Source: an uncultured Bacteroidales bacterium (GTDB lineage Bacteria > Bacteroidota > Bacteroidia > Bacteroidales > Paludibacteraceae). Taken from it: a stretch of 49,467 nt of DNA. The notes beneath the pieces were generated by a model. That model worked only from the letters and a program-made list of their open reading frames with translations. It searched no databases and had not been told where the DNA came from. Shown here piece by piece: positions 1 through 10,035 of the stretch. Every line of letters begins with the position of its first letter. The stretch's first letter is position 1. Location of the stretch: positions 1-49,467 of the forward strand of contig CAIWCC010000065.1 of NCBI GenBank assembly GCA_903911085.1, written 5' to 3'. The position numbers were made by a program, and so were the translations under genes.

Positions 1-1
1 A

Positions 2-3000
2 ACAGCCTCAACAAATGTTATTATCAACTCAGGTGGCAATCAACCTGTTATTGGTTCGTCAGCACTTTGTAACAATTTGACTATTAACGCAGGTGCTACT
101 TTATCAATAACCGGTGCAAACTCATTAACTATAAGTGGTAATTTCTCAAACAATGGAACATTTACTACTAATAGTAGCACAGTAATTTATAATGGTGCTG
201 CTCAAACAATTGGAACTGCAACTTATAATAACCTAACATTATCTGGAAGTGGAATTAAAACGACTACCAGTGTTACCGTTAATGGTGTTTTATCTTTGGA
301 AGGAACAGCTACAGTTTCGGTGGCACCAACTTATGGAACAAATGCAACATTACAATATAATACAGCAACTGGTCGTACAGCAGGTGCAGAATGGGTTACT
401 CCATTTGCAGCAACTGGAGGTGTTATTATAGCTAATACCGGTGCAATAACAATGAATGCGGCTAAAGTTTTCAATGCTTCCGTTCCATTAACAATAAATA
501 GTGCTGCAACTTTAGCAACCAATAATTTACAATTAACTTTAGGTGGAAACTTTGTAAACAATGGTGGAACATTTACAGCAGGAAGTTCTGCTATTATTAT
601 TGGAGATGCCATGACTACACAAAGTATCGCTGGTTTTTCAACCACAGGTGTAGTTACCATGTCGAAAACTTGGGGAACAGCAACTCTACTTGGAGCTTTA
701 AATGCTGGTGGATTGACAATAGCTGGATCGGGAGGCACATTAAATTTGGGCTCAAATTTAACTCATACTATTTCTGGTGCTGTATCAATTACTGGAAACA
801 CTTTATTAGGAGGTACTAATACATTATTAAATGTATCGGGCAATTGGACAAAATCTGGTGGAGTATTTACACCCGAAACATGTACTGTGGATTTTAATGG
901 TGCAACTACAAGTAGTATTGGTGCAAGCAATTTCAACAATGTTACTTTTAGTGGCGGAGGAGTTAAAACTGCAACTGGTATACTTAGCATTACTGGAAAC
1001 GTAATAATCAGCAACAATTTCACAGCAGGTGCATTTACACATACAGTTGGTGGTAATTGGACAAACAGTGCTACATTTACTGCCACAGGTTCAACTATTG
1101 ATTTCAATGGTGCAAGTAATATTGGTGCAAGTAATTTCAATAATATCACAATTAGTGGTACAGGTACAAAAACTGCAATTGGAGCAATCACAGCTACAGG
1201 AAATTTCAACATGACAGCAGGTACATTCATTGCAAATAATGCTACTAGCTATAATCTCACAATAACAGGAAATTTCACACAAACTGGCGGACTTTTTGAT
1301 TTTAATTCAGGAACAACTGAGAACTCAAATGTAAATATTGGTGGTAATTTTTCAAATACCACAAACGCAGGTAGCATTACAACAAGTGGAGCAGGTGCTC
1401 CAAATGGAACTTTTACTTTCAATGGCTCTGGAGTTCAAACAATGAATATAACTACTCCTGGTGCAGACATTTGGGTTAAATACATTATTCCTTCTGGAAA
1501 AAGTGTTCAATTATTATCAAATATCACATTAAGTAGTGCTGATTTAGCTACACAAGCGATTTGGCAAGGTGAAATGCAAGTAAGTGGCACATTGGATTTA
1601 GGTACATATACTGTATCACAAAATGATGGTGTAGCTGGCACAGCGGTATTTACTGTTAATTCTGGTGGAAATTTAATTACTGCAAATGCAACAGGACTTT
1701 CGGGTTCAGTTTCTGCAACTAATATGACCAATACATTTAGCAGTAGTGCTAACTATGAGTTCCGTGGTGCTTCTACCGATACTTTCACAACAACCCCAAC
1801 AGCAGCTACAGTCAATAATCTAACAATTAATAATGCAACTGGTGTAGCTCTTGGAAGTAGTTTAGCTGTGAATGGCACTTTAACTTTGACCAGTGGAAGA
1901 TTATCACTTGGCGCAAACAACTTAACATTAGGTGCAAGTTCACCAGCAGTTGCAGGAACATTGAGTGCAAGCAATATGATTGTGGCTAACGGCTCAGGTG
2001 AATTACGCAAAAATTATTCAACAAGTGGTTCCTATTTATTACCTATTGGTGATGTTACTGGAACTATAGAATATTCACCAATAACAATAAATTTCACTTC
2101 AGGAACTTTTGCTGGTGGTGCGTATGCAACTGCTAAAGTTGTTAATGCAAAACACCCTAACAATTCAAGTACAACGGACTATTTGAACCGCTACTGGACT
2201 GTAAGTCAATCTGGCATCACTTCATTCTCATCAACAATTACTGGAACATATCTTCCTGCGGATATTGTTGGTGCTGAGAGCAATCAAGTTTCGGCTCAAT
2301 TTACTGGTTCATTACCTTGGATTAAATACTCAGGCCTAAGTGCAAATACTCTTTCAGCAACTGGAGTTACAAGTGTAGGAGATTTTACTGGCATTACTGG
2401 CGGCAATCTTAGTGTTACCCCATCAACATTGAACGGCTTTAGCTATATTTCTGGAACTGGTCCATCAAGCGAACAAAGTTTCACAGTTAGTGCCACAGAA
2501 CTTATTGGGAATGTTATTGTAACTCCGCCAACAAATTATGAAATTTCGTTGACGTCGGGTACAGGTTTTCAATCAACAGCAATTACGCTAACACAATCTG
2601 GCGGTACTTTAAGCTCTACACCAATTTATGTAAGACTTAAAGCTGGCGTTGCAATTGGCGCAGTTGCAGCTCAGAACATTACAGTTGCAACAAGTGGTTC
2701 TACAACAAAAAATGTTGCTTGTAGTGGCACTGTCTATGCTGTTCCAGTTATAACAACTTCGGTGGCATCTATTACAACTTTTAGTTATCCTGTAGGCTAT
2801 GGTCCGTCAGATGTTTTATCATTTACTGTAAGTGCAACAGATTTACAAAATAACATTACAGTTACGGCTCCTTCAAACTTCGAGATTTCAAGTTCTGCGG
2901 TATTTAATGCTGTAAGTTCATTTACAATTTCAGCAACTGGTGGAGGTGCTAGTGCAGTACCAGTTTACATAAGAATGAAATCTGGTCTAGCTCTTGGAGC

Positions 3001-6000
3001 AGTTGCAGCACAAAACATCACAATAGAATCTGATGGTGCTACAACAAAAACTGTAGCTTGTAGTGGAAATGTTGTAACTGCTCCAGGAATTACAATAACT
3101 CCTTCAACATTAACTGGATTTAGTTATATGTATGCATCAAGCACTACAACTATACAATCATTTACAATAAGTGGAGCAAATTTAGTTAATGCGGCAGATG
3201 TGTTATTAACAGCCCCTGCAAATTACGAAATTTCAAGATATAATGGTACTAGCTTTGTTGCTACTCCAGTAATAACACTTACTCATACAGGAACAACGTT
3301 GGCATCAACTACAATTTATGTTCGCATGAAATTAGGTTTGGGAGTTGGTGCAAACTCTGGAAATATAGTTGTTACATCAACAAGCTTAACTCCACAAAAT
3401 TTGGTATGTACCGGCAATGTAACTCCTGCACCAACCATTACAACTTCTACTTCGTTCTTAGGTAGTTTTATTTACACTACTGGAGCTGGCCCATCAGCAC
3501 AACAATGGTTCACTGTTTTGGGAACAAATCTAACTAATAGCGTTGTTATAACACCTCCTACAAATTATGAAATTAAACGCAAAATCGGTGGTACATATCA
3601 ATCTACAGCTTTAACTTTAACTCAAAGTGGTGGAAATGTTACAGACACAATTTATGTAAGATTGAAGTCTGCTGTGGCACAAGGCGTTTATGCGGCAGTG
3701 AATCTTTCATTAACATCTACAAGTGCTGCTGGTAAAGCTGTTGCGTTAAGTGGTTCTGTTGTAGCATCCAACGCTCCTACAATTCTAACGTCAAAATCAA
3801 CATTAACTGGCTTTGGTTATCTTTCGTCAACTGGTGGTCCATCATCATTACAATCATTCACCGTAAGTGGAGCATCGCTTACGGCAAATATGACAATAAC
3901 ACCGCCAACAAATTATGAAATTTGCTTGACACCAACAGGCACTTTCCAATCAACTGCTATTACACTTACAAGATCAGGCACTTTAGTAAATTTAACAACA
4001 ATTTATGTACGTTTAAAATCAGGTTTACCTGCAAGTAATTATACAGGTGGAAATATTGTCATTACTTCGAATGTAACTACCGTAAATATTCCTTGTGTAG
4101 GTATCGTGTTTATTTCTCCACTTATTACAGCTGGTGGTGGCGGTTCAGTCTGCGAAGGTTCAACAATTAACTTAACGAGCAGTGGCGCTGATATTCAAAA
4201 CAGATTCTGGCAAGGTCCAAACAGTTTTTATTCCACACTTCAGAATCCAACTATTACAAATGCAACAACTGCAATGTCTGGCACATACACAGTTACAGGG
4301 AATGTAGTTGTGGGTGGAAACTTGATTACAAATGGAGATTTTGAATCGGGCAATACAAGTTTTGGTAGTGGATATGGTTATGCAACACCATCGACAAATA
4401 TACTTTGGACTGAAGCACTTTATACTGTAGTTGCTAGTCCAGCATCGGTACATAATAATTTTTCAGCTTGTGCAGACCATAGTACTTCGCCAGGCACAAT
4501 GCAAATGGTTATTAATGGTGCACCAACTGCCGGTGTGGTTATTTGGACGCAATCTGTTCCAGTTATTCCTGGTGCTGAGTATGAATTTACTTATTGGGTG
4601 CAAACTGTAGTAGCAGAATCACCATCACAATTACAATTATATGTAAATGGAGTAGCTGCTGGTCCGGTATATAAGGCCGATTTAACAACATGTACATGGA
4701 AACAATTTCTTTACAATACTAATGCAGGAGCAAACAGCGTATTAAATCTTGAATTAATAAATCAAAATACAGCTGCTAGTGGTAATGACTTTGCTTTAGA
4801 TGACATTGTATTTCAACAAATTTTGCCTGCAACATCATCTATAAATGCAACAGTGAATCCAAATTTGCCTGTAAGCATTACTGTTGCTGCTTCAGCAAAT
4901 CCAGTTTACAAAAATACACCAGTTACATTTACCGCTACACCTACAAATGGAGGTACTGCACCAGTTTATCAATGGAAAGTAAATGGCGTTAATGTAGGTA
5001 CTAGTAGTACAACATATACATACGCTCCTGCAAATGGCGATGTTGTAAGTTGTCAACTTACATCAAACGTTCCATGTCCATTGAATAATCCGGCCACTGC
5101 TCAAGTAATTATGACAGTAAATACCCGCGTAAATTATTGGATGGGCTATACCGATACAGACTGGGGAAAAGCTGAAAACTGGACTGCTAATTTTGTTCCT
5201 TTAACTGGTGATGATGTAGAATATGCTACTGTTGCAAACTTTGGAACATCGGCGATGAAAGACTTACAACTTGACATAAACAGAACTATTGGAAGTTTGA
5301 TAAATGCAACAACGAAACGTCTATTGATACCAACTACAAAAGGACTTTCGGTAAACAACTCGGTATTAACAGATGGTAATCCTGACAGAATTTATATTTA
5401 TTCAAGCTCATCAGCTGCCAACGGATCACTTGTATTTGTACAACCACAGTTAAATACTTCAATAAAAGCATCTGTAGAAATGTATTCAAAAGCATATTTT
5501 GACACAAATCTTGCAAAAGGAAATAGATACAAATGGCAGTATTTCGGTATTCCTTTGAAAACGATTGTTGCATTTCCAACTTTCAACGGGTCATATCTAA
5601 GAAATTGGTACGAAACAGGGACTTCTATTGCAAATCACTGGATATTAATGAATAACGAATCAAATGTATATCCTTTTATTGGTTACGAACTTTGTCAACA
5701 AGCACCTAAAACATTCGTCTTTAAAGGAGAATTGGTAAATACAAATTATAGTTCTGGTCAACTGGCTGTAACTTATGGTAAACCTGGAGTACCAAATGCA
5801 TTGTATCCTGGACAGCATGTATTTGCAAATCCATATACAGCTGCTATTGATATTAAAAAATTAGAGTTTGGAGCTGGTATTGATAAAACTGTATATTTAT
5901 ATAATTCAGGCTCTTATGCCTCTTGGAATACAGGTGTTACACAAGGTAATGTGGCGGGTCAATACACTTCTATACCTCAAAATTTAGCTGGTGTCGGACT

Positions 6001-6820
6001 TATTCAAGGTCAAGTACCGTCTATGCAGTCGATGTTAATAAGAACCTTAAGTGCCACTAGCGAATCGGCTGTTGATACTTTTAAAATTAATTATACAACA
6101 TCTGTTCAATACAATACCAAAATTCAACGTGCTCCAAATGCTGTTTCGACTAATACTACAGATAAAATCTATACAATGATAGATATTAAGGGCGAAAAGT
6201 CGGCAGACAGAATGTGGATTTTTACAGAACCAAATAGTTCACGCAATTTTGATAATGGTTGGGATGGCGTTAAAATGCTAAGTGAAACAAATAATGATCT
6301 TCAAATTTATGCAATTGAAAATGATGGTAATTATCAAGTAAATACGGTGAATGATGTAAATGAAATGGATGTAGCTTTCAAACCTGGTAATGACTCGGAA
6401 TATACACTTAGTTTTACAAGTGAGAACTTGCAAAAACGTTATGCAGGTGTTTATTTAGTGGATTTAGTTGACAATAAAACAATTGACATTACAAATAATG
6501 GTGAATATACATTTGTAGCAGACTCTACGTCCAAAGTTGTTAAACGTTTCAAAATTATAACTCGTAGTTACGAAAAAGATGCAAGTGACGCCGAGTCATT
6601 GGTAAAAATATTTAGTTCTGATAAAACTATTTTTGTACAAAACTTTGGTACCCAATCAGGTAATTTATTTTTGTATGATATGGTAGGACGTTTTATGAAA
6701 AAAGTATCATTTGGACCTAGCGGGGTAACTGCCATTACTACCAATATGATTCCAGGAGGTTATGTTGCTAAAGCAATTACTAGCAACGAAGAAGTTACAA
6801 AAAGATTAATTGTTAGATAA
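2..6820 (+). CDS. Giant repetitive T9SS-secreted surface protein (5'-truncated by window edge)
   Basis: The reading frame is open from the first bases of the window, so the gene starts upstream; the TTG at 77 is not a credible start. At least 2,270 residues are present. The first ~800 residues are low-complexity Gly/Asn/Thr/Ser beta-repeats with recurring N-N-x-T-(F/I)-S-G and S-x-x-D-F-N-G-A patterns, probably a beta-solenoid stalk. Five Ig-like repeats of about 113 residues follow (nt 2402-4120), then an Ig-like segment starting S-V-C-E-G-S, an N-G-D-F-E-S carbohydrate-binding-like segment near nt 4330, a PKD-like segment near 4870-5120, and a C-terminal T9SS type A sorting domain (nt ~6600-6820, L-Y-D-M-V-G-R near nt 6670, ending K-R-L-I-V-R). 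It is likely exported through the outer membrane and attached to the surface. Ligand and role are unknown. The next gene starts 3 bp downstream, so the two are probably co-transcribed. Confidence 0.85.
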   Translation, partial: TASTNVIINSGGNQPVIGSSALCNNLTINAGATLSITGANSLTISGNFSNNGTFTTNSSTVIYNGAAQTIGTATYNNLTLSGSGIKTTTSVTVNGVLSLEGTATVSVAPTYGTNATLQYNTATGRTAGAEWVTPFAATGGVIIANTGAITMNAAKVFNASVPLTINSAATLATNNLQLTLGGNFVNNGGTFTAGSSAIIIGDAMTTQSIAGFSTTGVVTMSKTWGTATLLGALNAGGLTIAGSGGTLNLGSNLTHTISGAVSITGNTLLGGTNTLLNVSGNWTKSGGVFTPETCTVDFNGATTSSIGASNFNNVTFSGGGVKTATGILSITGNVIISNNFTAGAFTHTVGGNWTNSATFTATGSTIDFNGASNIGASNFNNITISGTGTKTAIGAITATGNFNMTAGTFIANNATSYNLTITGNFTQTGGLFDFNSGTTENSNVNIGGNFSNTTNAGSITTSGAGAPNGTFTFNGSGVQTMNITTPGADIWVKYIIPSGKSVQLLSNITLSSADLATQAIWQGEMQVSGTLDLGTYTVSQNDGVAGTAVFTVNSGGNLITANATGLSGSVSATNMTNTFSSSANYEFRGASTDTFTTTPTAATVNNLTINNATGVALGSSLAVNGTLTLTSGRLSLGANNLTLGASSPAVAGTLSASNMIVANGSGELRKNYSTSGSYLLPIGDVTGTIEYSPITINFTSGTFAGGAYATAKVVNAKHPNNSSTTDYLNRYWTVSQSGITSFSSTITGTYLPADIVGAESNQVSAQFTGSLPWIKYSGLSANTLSATGVTSVGDFTGITGGNLSVTPSTLNGFSYISGTGPSSEQSFTVSATELIGNVIVTPPTNYEISLTSGTGFQSTAITLTQSGGTLSSTPIYVRLKAGVAIGAVAAQNITVATSGSTTKNVACSGTVYAVPVITTSVASITTFSYPVGYGPSDVLSFTVSATDLQNNITVTAPSNFEISSSAVFNAVSSFTISATGGGASAVPVYIRMKSGLALGAVAAQNITIESDGATTKTVACSGNVVTAPGITITPSTLTGFSYMYASSTTTIQSFTISGANLVNAADVLLTAPANYEISRYNGTSFVATPVITLTHTGTTLASTTIYVRMKLGLGVGANSGNIVVTSTSLTPQNLVCTGNVTPAPTITTSTSFLGSFIYTTGAGPSAQQWFTVLGTNLTNSVVITPPTNYEIKRKIGGTYQSTALTLTQSGGNVTDTIYVRLKSAVAQGVYAAVNLSLTSTSAAGKAVALSGSVVASNAPTILTSKSTLTGFGYLSSTGGPSSLQSFTVSGASLTANMTITPPTNYEICLTPTGTFQSTAITLTRSGTLVNLTTIYVRLKSGLPASNYTGGNIVITSNVTTVNIPCVGIVFISPLITAGGGGSVCEGSTINLTSSGADIQNRFWQGPNSFYSTLQNPTITNATTAMSGTYTVTGNVVVGGNLITNGDFESGNTSFGSGYGYATPSTNILWTEALYTVVASPASVHNNFSACADHSTSPGTMQMVINGAPTAGVVIWTQSVPVIPGAEYEFTYWVQTVVAESPSQLQLYVNGVAAGPVYKADLTTCTWKQFLYNTNAGANSVLNLELINQNTAASGNDFALDDIVFQQILPATSSINATVNPNLPVSITVAASANPVYKNTPVTFTATPTNGGTAPVYQWKVNGVNVGTSSTTYTYAPANGDVVSCQLTSNVPCPLNNPATAQVIMTVNTRVNYWMGYTDTDWGKAENWTANFVPLTGDDVEYATVANFGTSAMKDLQLDINRTIGSLINATTKRLLIPTTKGLSVNNSVLTDGNPDRIYIYSSSSAANGSLVFVQPQLNTSIKASVEMYSKAYFDTNLAKGNRYKWQYFGIPLKTIVAFPTFNGSYLRNWYETGTSIANHWILMNNESNVYPFIGYELCQQAPKTFVFKGELVNTNYSSGQLAVTYGKPGVPNALYPGQHVFANPYTAAIDIKKLEFGAGIDKTVYLYNSGSYASWNTGVTQGNVAGQYTSIPQNLAGVGLIQGQVPSMQSMLIRTLSATSESAVDTFKINYTTSVQYNTKIQRAPNAVSTNTTDKIYTMIDIKGEKSADRMWIFTEPNSSRNFDNGWDGVKMLSETNNDLQIYAIENDGNYQVNTVNDVNEMDVAFKPGNDSEYTLSFTSENLQKRYAGVYLVDLVDNKTIDITNNGEYTFVADSTSKVVKRFKIITRSYEKDASDAESLVKIFSSDKTIFVQNFGTQSGNLFLYDMVGRFMKKVSFGPSGVTAITTNMIPGGYVAKAITSNEEVTKRLIVR
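2402..4120 (+). repeat. Five tandem Ig-like domain repeats (~340 nt each) inside the surface protein
   Basis: Five successive blocks each carry the order (I/V)-T-x-S-x-L-x-x-F-x-Y, G-P-S-x-x-Q-S-F-T-V, P-x-N-Y-E-I, I-T-L-T-x-S-G, (V/I)-Y-(V/I)-R-(L/M)-K and C-x-G-x-V. Approximate block starts are 2402, 2741, 3081, 3431 and 3771. Blocks differ at many synonymous and replacement sites, so the duplications are old. Confidence 0.8.
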
Positions 6821-6823
6821 AAG

Positions 6824-7588
6824 GTGAGTAGATTAGAGAAAAAAATATTACTTTGGATATTAATATGTGCAGGATTGCTCATAGTGGTGCTCTATTCTCC
6901 AGCAGGAAGCCCAAATATGTATTCTGATACAAGTTATCATGTCGACAACACAACTGTTAGATTTGGTGGCAAAATTCAAAATGCACCATCCTCTAAAGGC
7001 TTTGCTGGTGGCAATAGTAATAGTAATAGTAACATGTTTGCAAGTCCCGATTTTAAAAGCACCTCATCATTAACTAGCTCTTCTGCCTCAATTTCAACTC
7101 AAAGCAGTGATCTTGAAGTTTCGTTGCCAGTTAATTCTATTCAACATAAAAAGGTTAATTATAAAGTCGCATCATCTTCATATTCAGCGCCAAAAAATAA
7201 TGCAACTTATACCGTACAAACTAGCTCAACAATAGAAAATTCTAATAAGAATACAAGTTCTGGCAGTGGTGGAGCAATTGGTGGTGGCGATATAAATGGC
7301 GGTGTTGTTTTTTCAAACAACAATAATTCAAACAGCAATAACAATCCTATTCCACAAAATTATGGTTTTTCTGCAATTACACTCGATTTGTCAGTATTTG
7401 ACGAATTAACGAACCGCCAAGGTGCGAGTAACGATAATCCTGCAGCGGTTACCGATCCTGGTGAAGACGAACCAGTTGGACCTCCAATTCCTGTTCCTGA
7501 TGGTTTCTGGTTTATGTTGTTACTTGGAATTAGTTATGTTGTATGGAAATTGAAATTCAAAATAATCCTTTTTGTGAAATCAATTTAA
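6824..7588 (+). CDS. Small membrane-anchored Asn/Ser-rich protein with C-terminal sorting-like tail
   Basis: 254 residues from a GTG start 3 bp after the stop of the giant surface protein; the GTG is preferred because the next ATG (6916) would remove the N-terminal hydrophobic segment L-W-I-L-I-C-A-G-L-L-I-V-V-L. The middle is low-complexity Ser/Asn/Gly, including Ser-Asn runs. The C-terminus has an acidic G-E-D-E-P stretch, then P-V-P-D-G, a hydrophobic segment F-W-F-M-L-L-L-G-I-S-Y-V-V-W-K and a basic end. That proline-D-G/hydrophobic/basic order resembles the short C-terminal sorting tails of Bacteroidota (PID-CTERM-like); the assignment is tentative. Small proteins of this type often follow very large T9SS proteins, so an accessory role for the upstream protein is inferred. 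No catalytic motif is visible. Confidence 0.7.
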   Translation: MSRLEKKILLWILICAGLLIVVLYSPAGSPNMYSDTSYHVDNTTVRFGGKIQNAPSSKGFAGGNSNSNSNMFASPDFKSTSSLTSSSASISTQSSDLEVSLPVNSIQHKKVNYKVASSSYSAPKNNATYTVQTSSTIENSNKNTSSGSGGAIGGGDINGGVVFSNNNNSNSNNNPIPQNYGFSAITLDLSVFDELTNRQGASNDNPAAVTDPGEDEPVGPPIPVPDGFWFMLLLGISYVVWKLKFKIILFVKSI

Positions 7589-7674
7589 TAATTTTATCCC
7601 AAAAAGGAATACTTAGATTAATCTATTCTCTTTGAATAAATATTGGTTTTCAATATCGAATAAAATTTAACACA

Positions 7675-7723
7675 AACAGTAGACATTTATAAATGACAAA
7701 ATCATTTTTAAATGTCTACTGTT
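7675..7723. terminator. Long hairpin terminator
   Basis: 22-nt arms 7675-7696 and 7702-7723 pair with one mismatch around the loop CAAAA. The 3' arm is followed by a T-rich tract. It lies 87 bp after the surface-protein operon. The rest of the 7589-7905 gap holds the promoter listed next and no convincing gene. Confidence 0.75.
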
Positions 7724-7775
7724 GTTATTATTCAACCCTTTAAATTTATAAAAATACATTTATTATAAATTTTAA

Positions 7776-7805
7776 TTTGAATATCAAAATAATTATCTAC
7801 TTTTG
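7776..7805 (+). promoter_or_regulatory. Bacteroidota-type promoter of the exported nuclease-like gene
   Basis: TTTG at 7776-7779, an 18-bp spacer and TACTTTTG at 7798-7805 match the phylum's -33/-7 consensus. Transcription would start near 7812, giving a leader of about 94 nt before the ATG at 7906. This rules out the upstream ATT/TTG-type starts in the same frame. Confidence 0.65.
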
Positions 7806-7905
7806 GAAGTTCAAATCTATTTACAATTTGGGTGCAAGATTTTTTGTACTACAATCAATCCGAGATAATTCAAGCACTTATGGTCATTTAACACTTCAAA
7901 AAACA

Positions 7906-9561
7906 ATGAGAAAGCTAAATTACATTCTTGTAATCATACTAATTACTTCAAGTATCTTTACATATCAAACTGCAACCGCACAAACGCAGTTTAAGGCAAT
8001 TCAAGAAACTTTTGATTTCAAAATTTCTACATGGAATACCGAATGGCTCAGCTGTGCAATAAATGGCCCAACTGAAGATGAACTTCAAATTAACAACGTT
8101 GTGGCAGTAATTAAATCGTTGAATTCTGACATTGTAGCCATACAAGAAGTTGGGACAAGTAATACATACTCCACAATCGACACGCTTGTAAGACGTTTAG
8201 GTAATGAATGGGCTGGAAAAATGGTATCATCCACTATCGATAATTGCGCTCAAAATCAAGGTATTATTTACAAAAAAGCAAAAGTACAACTTGTAAGTGC
8301 TTCTTTAATAACCGATGGCGGAAGTTTATCAGATTGGTCAAGTGGGCGTTATCCTGTCTTATATGAAATAAATTTGCTAGTTGGTGCCAATGTAGTTCCA
8401 ATTTCTTTAATAAACATTCATGCAAAAGCTATGGGCGACGAAACTAGTTATACGCGCCGAAAAAACGCATCGCAAGGATTAAAAACGCTACTAGATGGCA
8501 GTTCGTACAACACAAAAAAAGTGATTTTACTAGGTGATTTCAACGACTATTTATTAGGAACCCAATGCAGTACATGCACCCCAAGCGAATCACCTTACAA
8601 AAATTTTATGGATGACACTGCGAATTATAAATGCCTTACACCCAGCTTGTACGACCCAGCATATAATAGTCCCGTTATTGACAATATTGTAATTTCCAAC
8701 GAATTATTTGACAATTACAAAACTAATTCTACAATTAGAGATATAGCTGCTACACAGAGCATTTTAAATTATACCAACACCACTTCCGACCATACACCAA
8801 TAAGCGCAAACTTTAGCATTACTGTTGGAGTTCCCAATTGTCAAAATGTAACTTTTTCAGAAACATTTGCTACAAGTTTGGGCAATTTTACGCAGTATAG
8901 CGTAAGCGGTGATCAATTATGGTCTTGGCGAACCATCTACGGTGCATGTGTAACGGGTTATGCAACCATTAATAATCCTAACGAAGATTGGTTAATATCT
9001 CCTGCATATGACTTATCGGGCAAAAGTTCTGCTACAATTTCATTTAACCATGCTCTGAATTATTGCTTAACCGAAAGCGATAAATTAAATAACCAGACAC
9101 TTTGGGTTTCCAACAATTACAACAGTGGGGCACCCACAACTGCTACATGGACACAACTTACAATTCCAACCATGCCAGCTGGAAATAATTGGACTTTTGT
9201 AAATTCGGGAAATATAAAACTTCCAACTCAAATGTTGCAGAACAATATTCGTTTTGCTTTCAAGTATTTATCCACAGCCACCGTAGCGGGCACTTGGGAA
9301 ATGAAAGAATTAATACTTAATTCTGATTGTTTCGCAACAAATACTCCAACACAAACATCAAATCCTCAAAGTATTTTGTCTGTAATGGATAAGAAAATTA
9401 GAATCAATAATCAGCTTTTAGAATCAGCTTCAATTTTAGATATAACTGGAAGAATTTTATTTGCATCACCAGCTGTTCAAAATATCGAGATTCCAATCTA
9501 TCAACCAGGAGTTTACATTGTACGAGTGGGAAACAAAGTTGACAAAGTGATTGTAAAATAA
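7906..9561 (+). CDS. Secreted endonuclease/exonuclease/phosphatase-fold protein with T9SS sorting domain
   Basis: 551 residues from ATG 7906, which begins a clear signal peptide (M-R-K-L-N-Y-I-L-V-I-I-L-I, cleavage near A-T-A-Q). The first ~300 residues have EEP-family motifs: W-N-T-E-W, the metal-binding Glu in I-Q-E-V, I-N-I-H-A-K, L-G-D-F-N-D and the terminal S-D-H-T-P. This family cleaves phosphodiester bonds in nucleic acids or phospholipids; the substrate here is unknown. A choice-of-anchor/MAM-like beta-sandwich follows (F-S-E-T-F ... E-D-W-L-I-S-P), then a T9SS sorting domain ending in V-D-K-V-I-V-K. Probable role: extracellular nuclease for DNA scavenging or biofilm turnover (inference). 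It is a separate transcript, with its own promoter and an upstream terminator. Confidence 0.85.
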   Translation: MRKLNYILVIILITSSIFTYQTATAQTQFKAIQETFDFKISTWNTEWLSCAINGPTEDELQINNVVAVIKSLNSDIVAIQEVGTSNTYSTIDTLVRRLGNEWAGKMVSSTIDNCAQNQGIIYKKAKVQLVSASLITDGGSLSDWSSGRYPVLYEINLLVGANVVPISLINIHAKAMGDETSYTRRKNASQGLKTLLDGSSYNTKKVILLGDFNDYLLGTQCSTCTPSESPYKNFMDDTANYKCLTPSLYDPAYNSPVIDNIVISNELFDNYKTNSTIRDIAATQSILNYTNTTSDHTPISANFSITVGVPNCQNVTFSETFATSLGNFTQYSVSGDQLWSWRTIYGACVTGYATINNPNEDWLISPAYDLSGKSSATISFNHALNYCLTESDKLNNQTLWVSNNYNSGAPTTATWTQLTIPTMPAGNNWTFVNSGNIKLPTQMLQNNIRFAFKYLSTATVAGTWEMKELILNSDCFATNTPTQTSNPQSILSVMDKKIRINNQLLESASILDITGRILFASPAVQNIEIPIYQPGVYIVRVGNKVDKVIVK

Positions 9562-9621
9562 ATTTGTTATGGTGTTTATACCTTATTGCCAAACTACATT
9601 AATAACAAAGTATCAAAAAGA

Positions 9622-9963
9622 ATGAAAAGAATTTGGATAGGAATTTTCGTAGGAATAATAGCTGGTATTTTAGATCTTATACCAATGATTATACAAGGAT
9701 TAACTTGGGATGCAAACATTTCAGCATTTTCTATGTGGGTAATTATTGGATTTATTACGGCAAAGATTGACCTTAAATTGAATCCAATAATTAAAGGGAT
9801 TTTGATAGCATTTTTGGTGTTATTTCCATCTGCAATTCTAATTGGAAGCCAAGAACCAATATCATTAATACCAATAAGTATTATGACACTTATTTTAGGT
9901 GGATTACAAGGATTTATAATTGATAAACTACAAAACCATAGAAAAAGTTCAAAGAGTGAATGA
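9622..9963 (+). CDS. Small four-helix integral membrane protein of unknown function
   Basis: 113 residues from ATG 9622 (M-K-R-I-W-I-G-I-F-V-G). An in-frame TTG at 9586 is less likely because it lies within 25 bp of the previous stop and adds a polar stretch before the first membrane helix. Four hydrophobic segments are visible, with a short basic cytosolic tail (K-L-Q-N-H-R-K-S-S-K). Repeated Gly residues in the helices suggest tight packing. I recognise no family. It ends just before a strong bidirectional terminator facing ispG. Confidence 0.65.
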   Translation: MKRIWIGIFVGIIAGILDLIPMIIQGLTWDANISAFSMWVIIGFITAKIDLKLNPIIKGILIAFLVLFPSAILIGSQEPISLIPISIMTLILGGLQGFIIDKLQNHRKSSKSE

Positions 9964-9974
9964 AATTATAATTA

Positions 9975-10014
9975 TTAAGCTAAAGAAATTACGTACATAA
10001 TTTCTTTAGCTTAA
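9975..10014. terminator. Bidirectional hairpin terminator between the small membrane protein gene and ispG
   Basis: A perfect 17-bp stem (9975-9991 with 9998-10014) closes a 6-nt loop CGTACA. Its ends are AT-rich on both sides, suiting termination of both convergent genes. Confidence 0.8.
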
Positions 10015-10035
10015 GCCAAGATAGTAAACTCAACT

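Noticed and set aside
331-1230. Long minus-strand frames opposite the giant surface protein
   Set aside because: They arise from the repetitive Thr/Gly/Asn codons on the coding strand, and have no start context or recognisable domain.
7777-7905. N-terminal extension of the exported nuclease-like protein
   Set aside because: The promoter at 7776-7805 overlaps it, and the signal peptide begins at the 7906 ATG.
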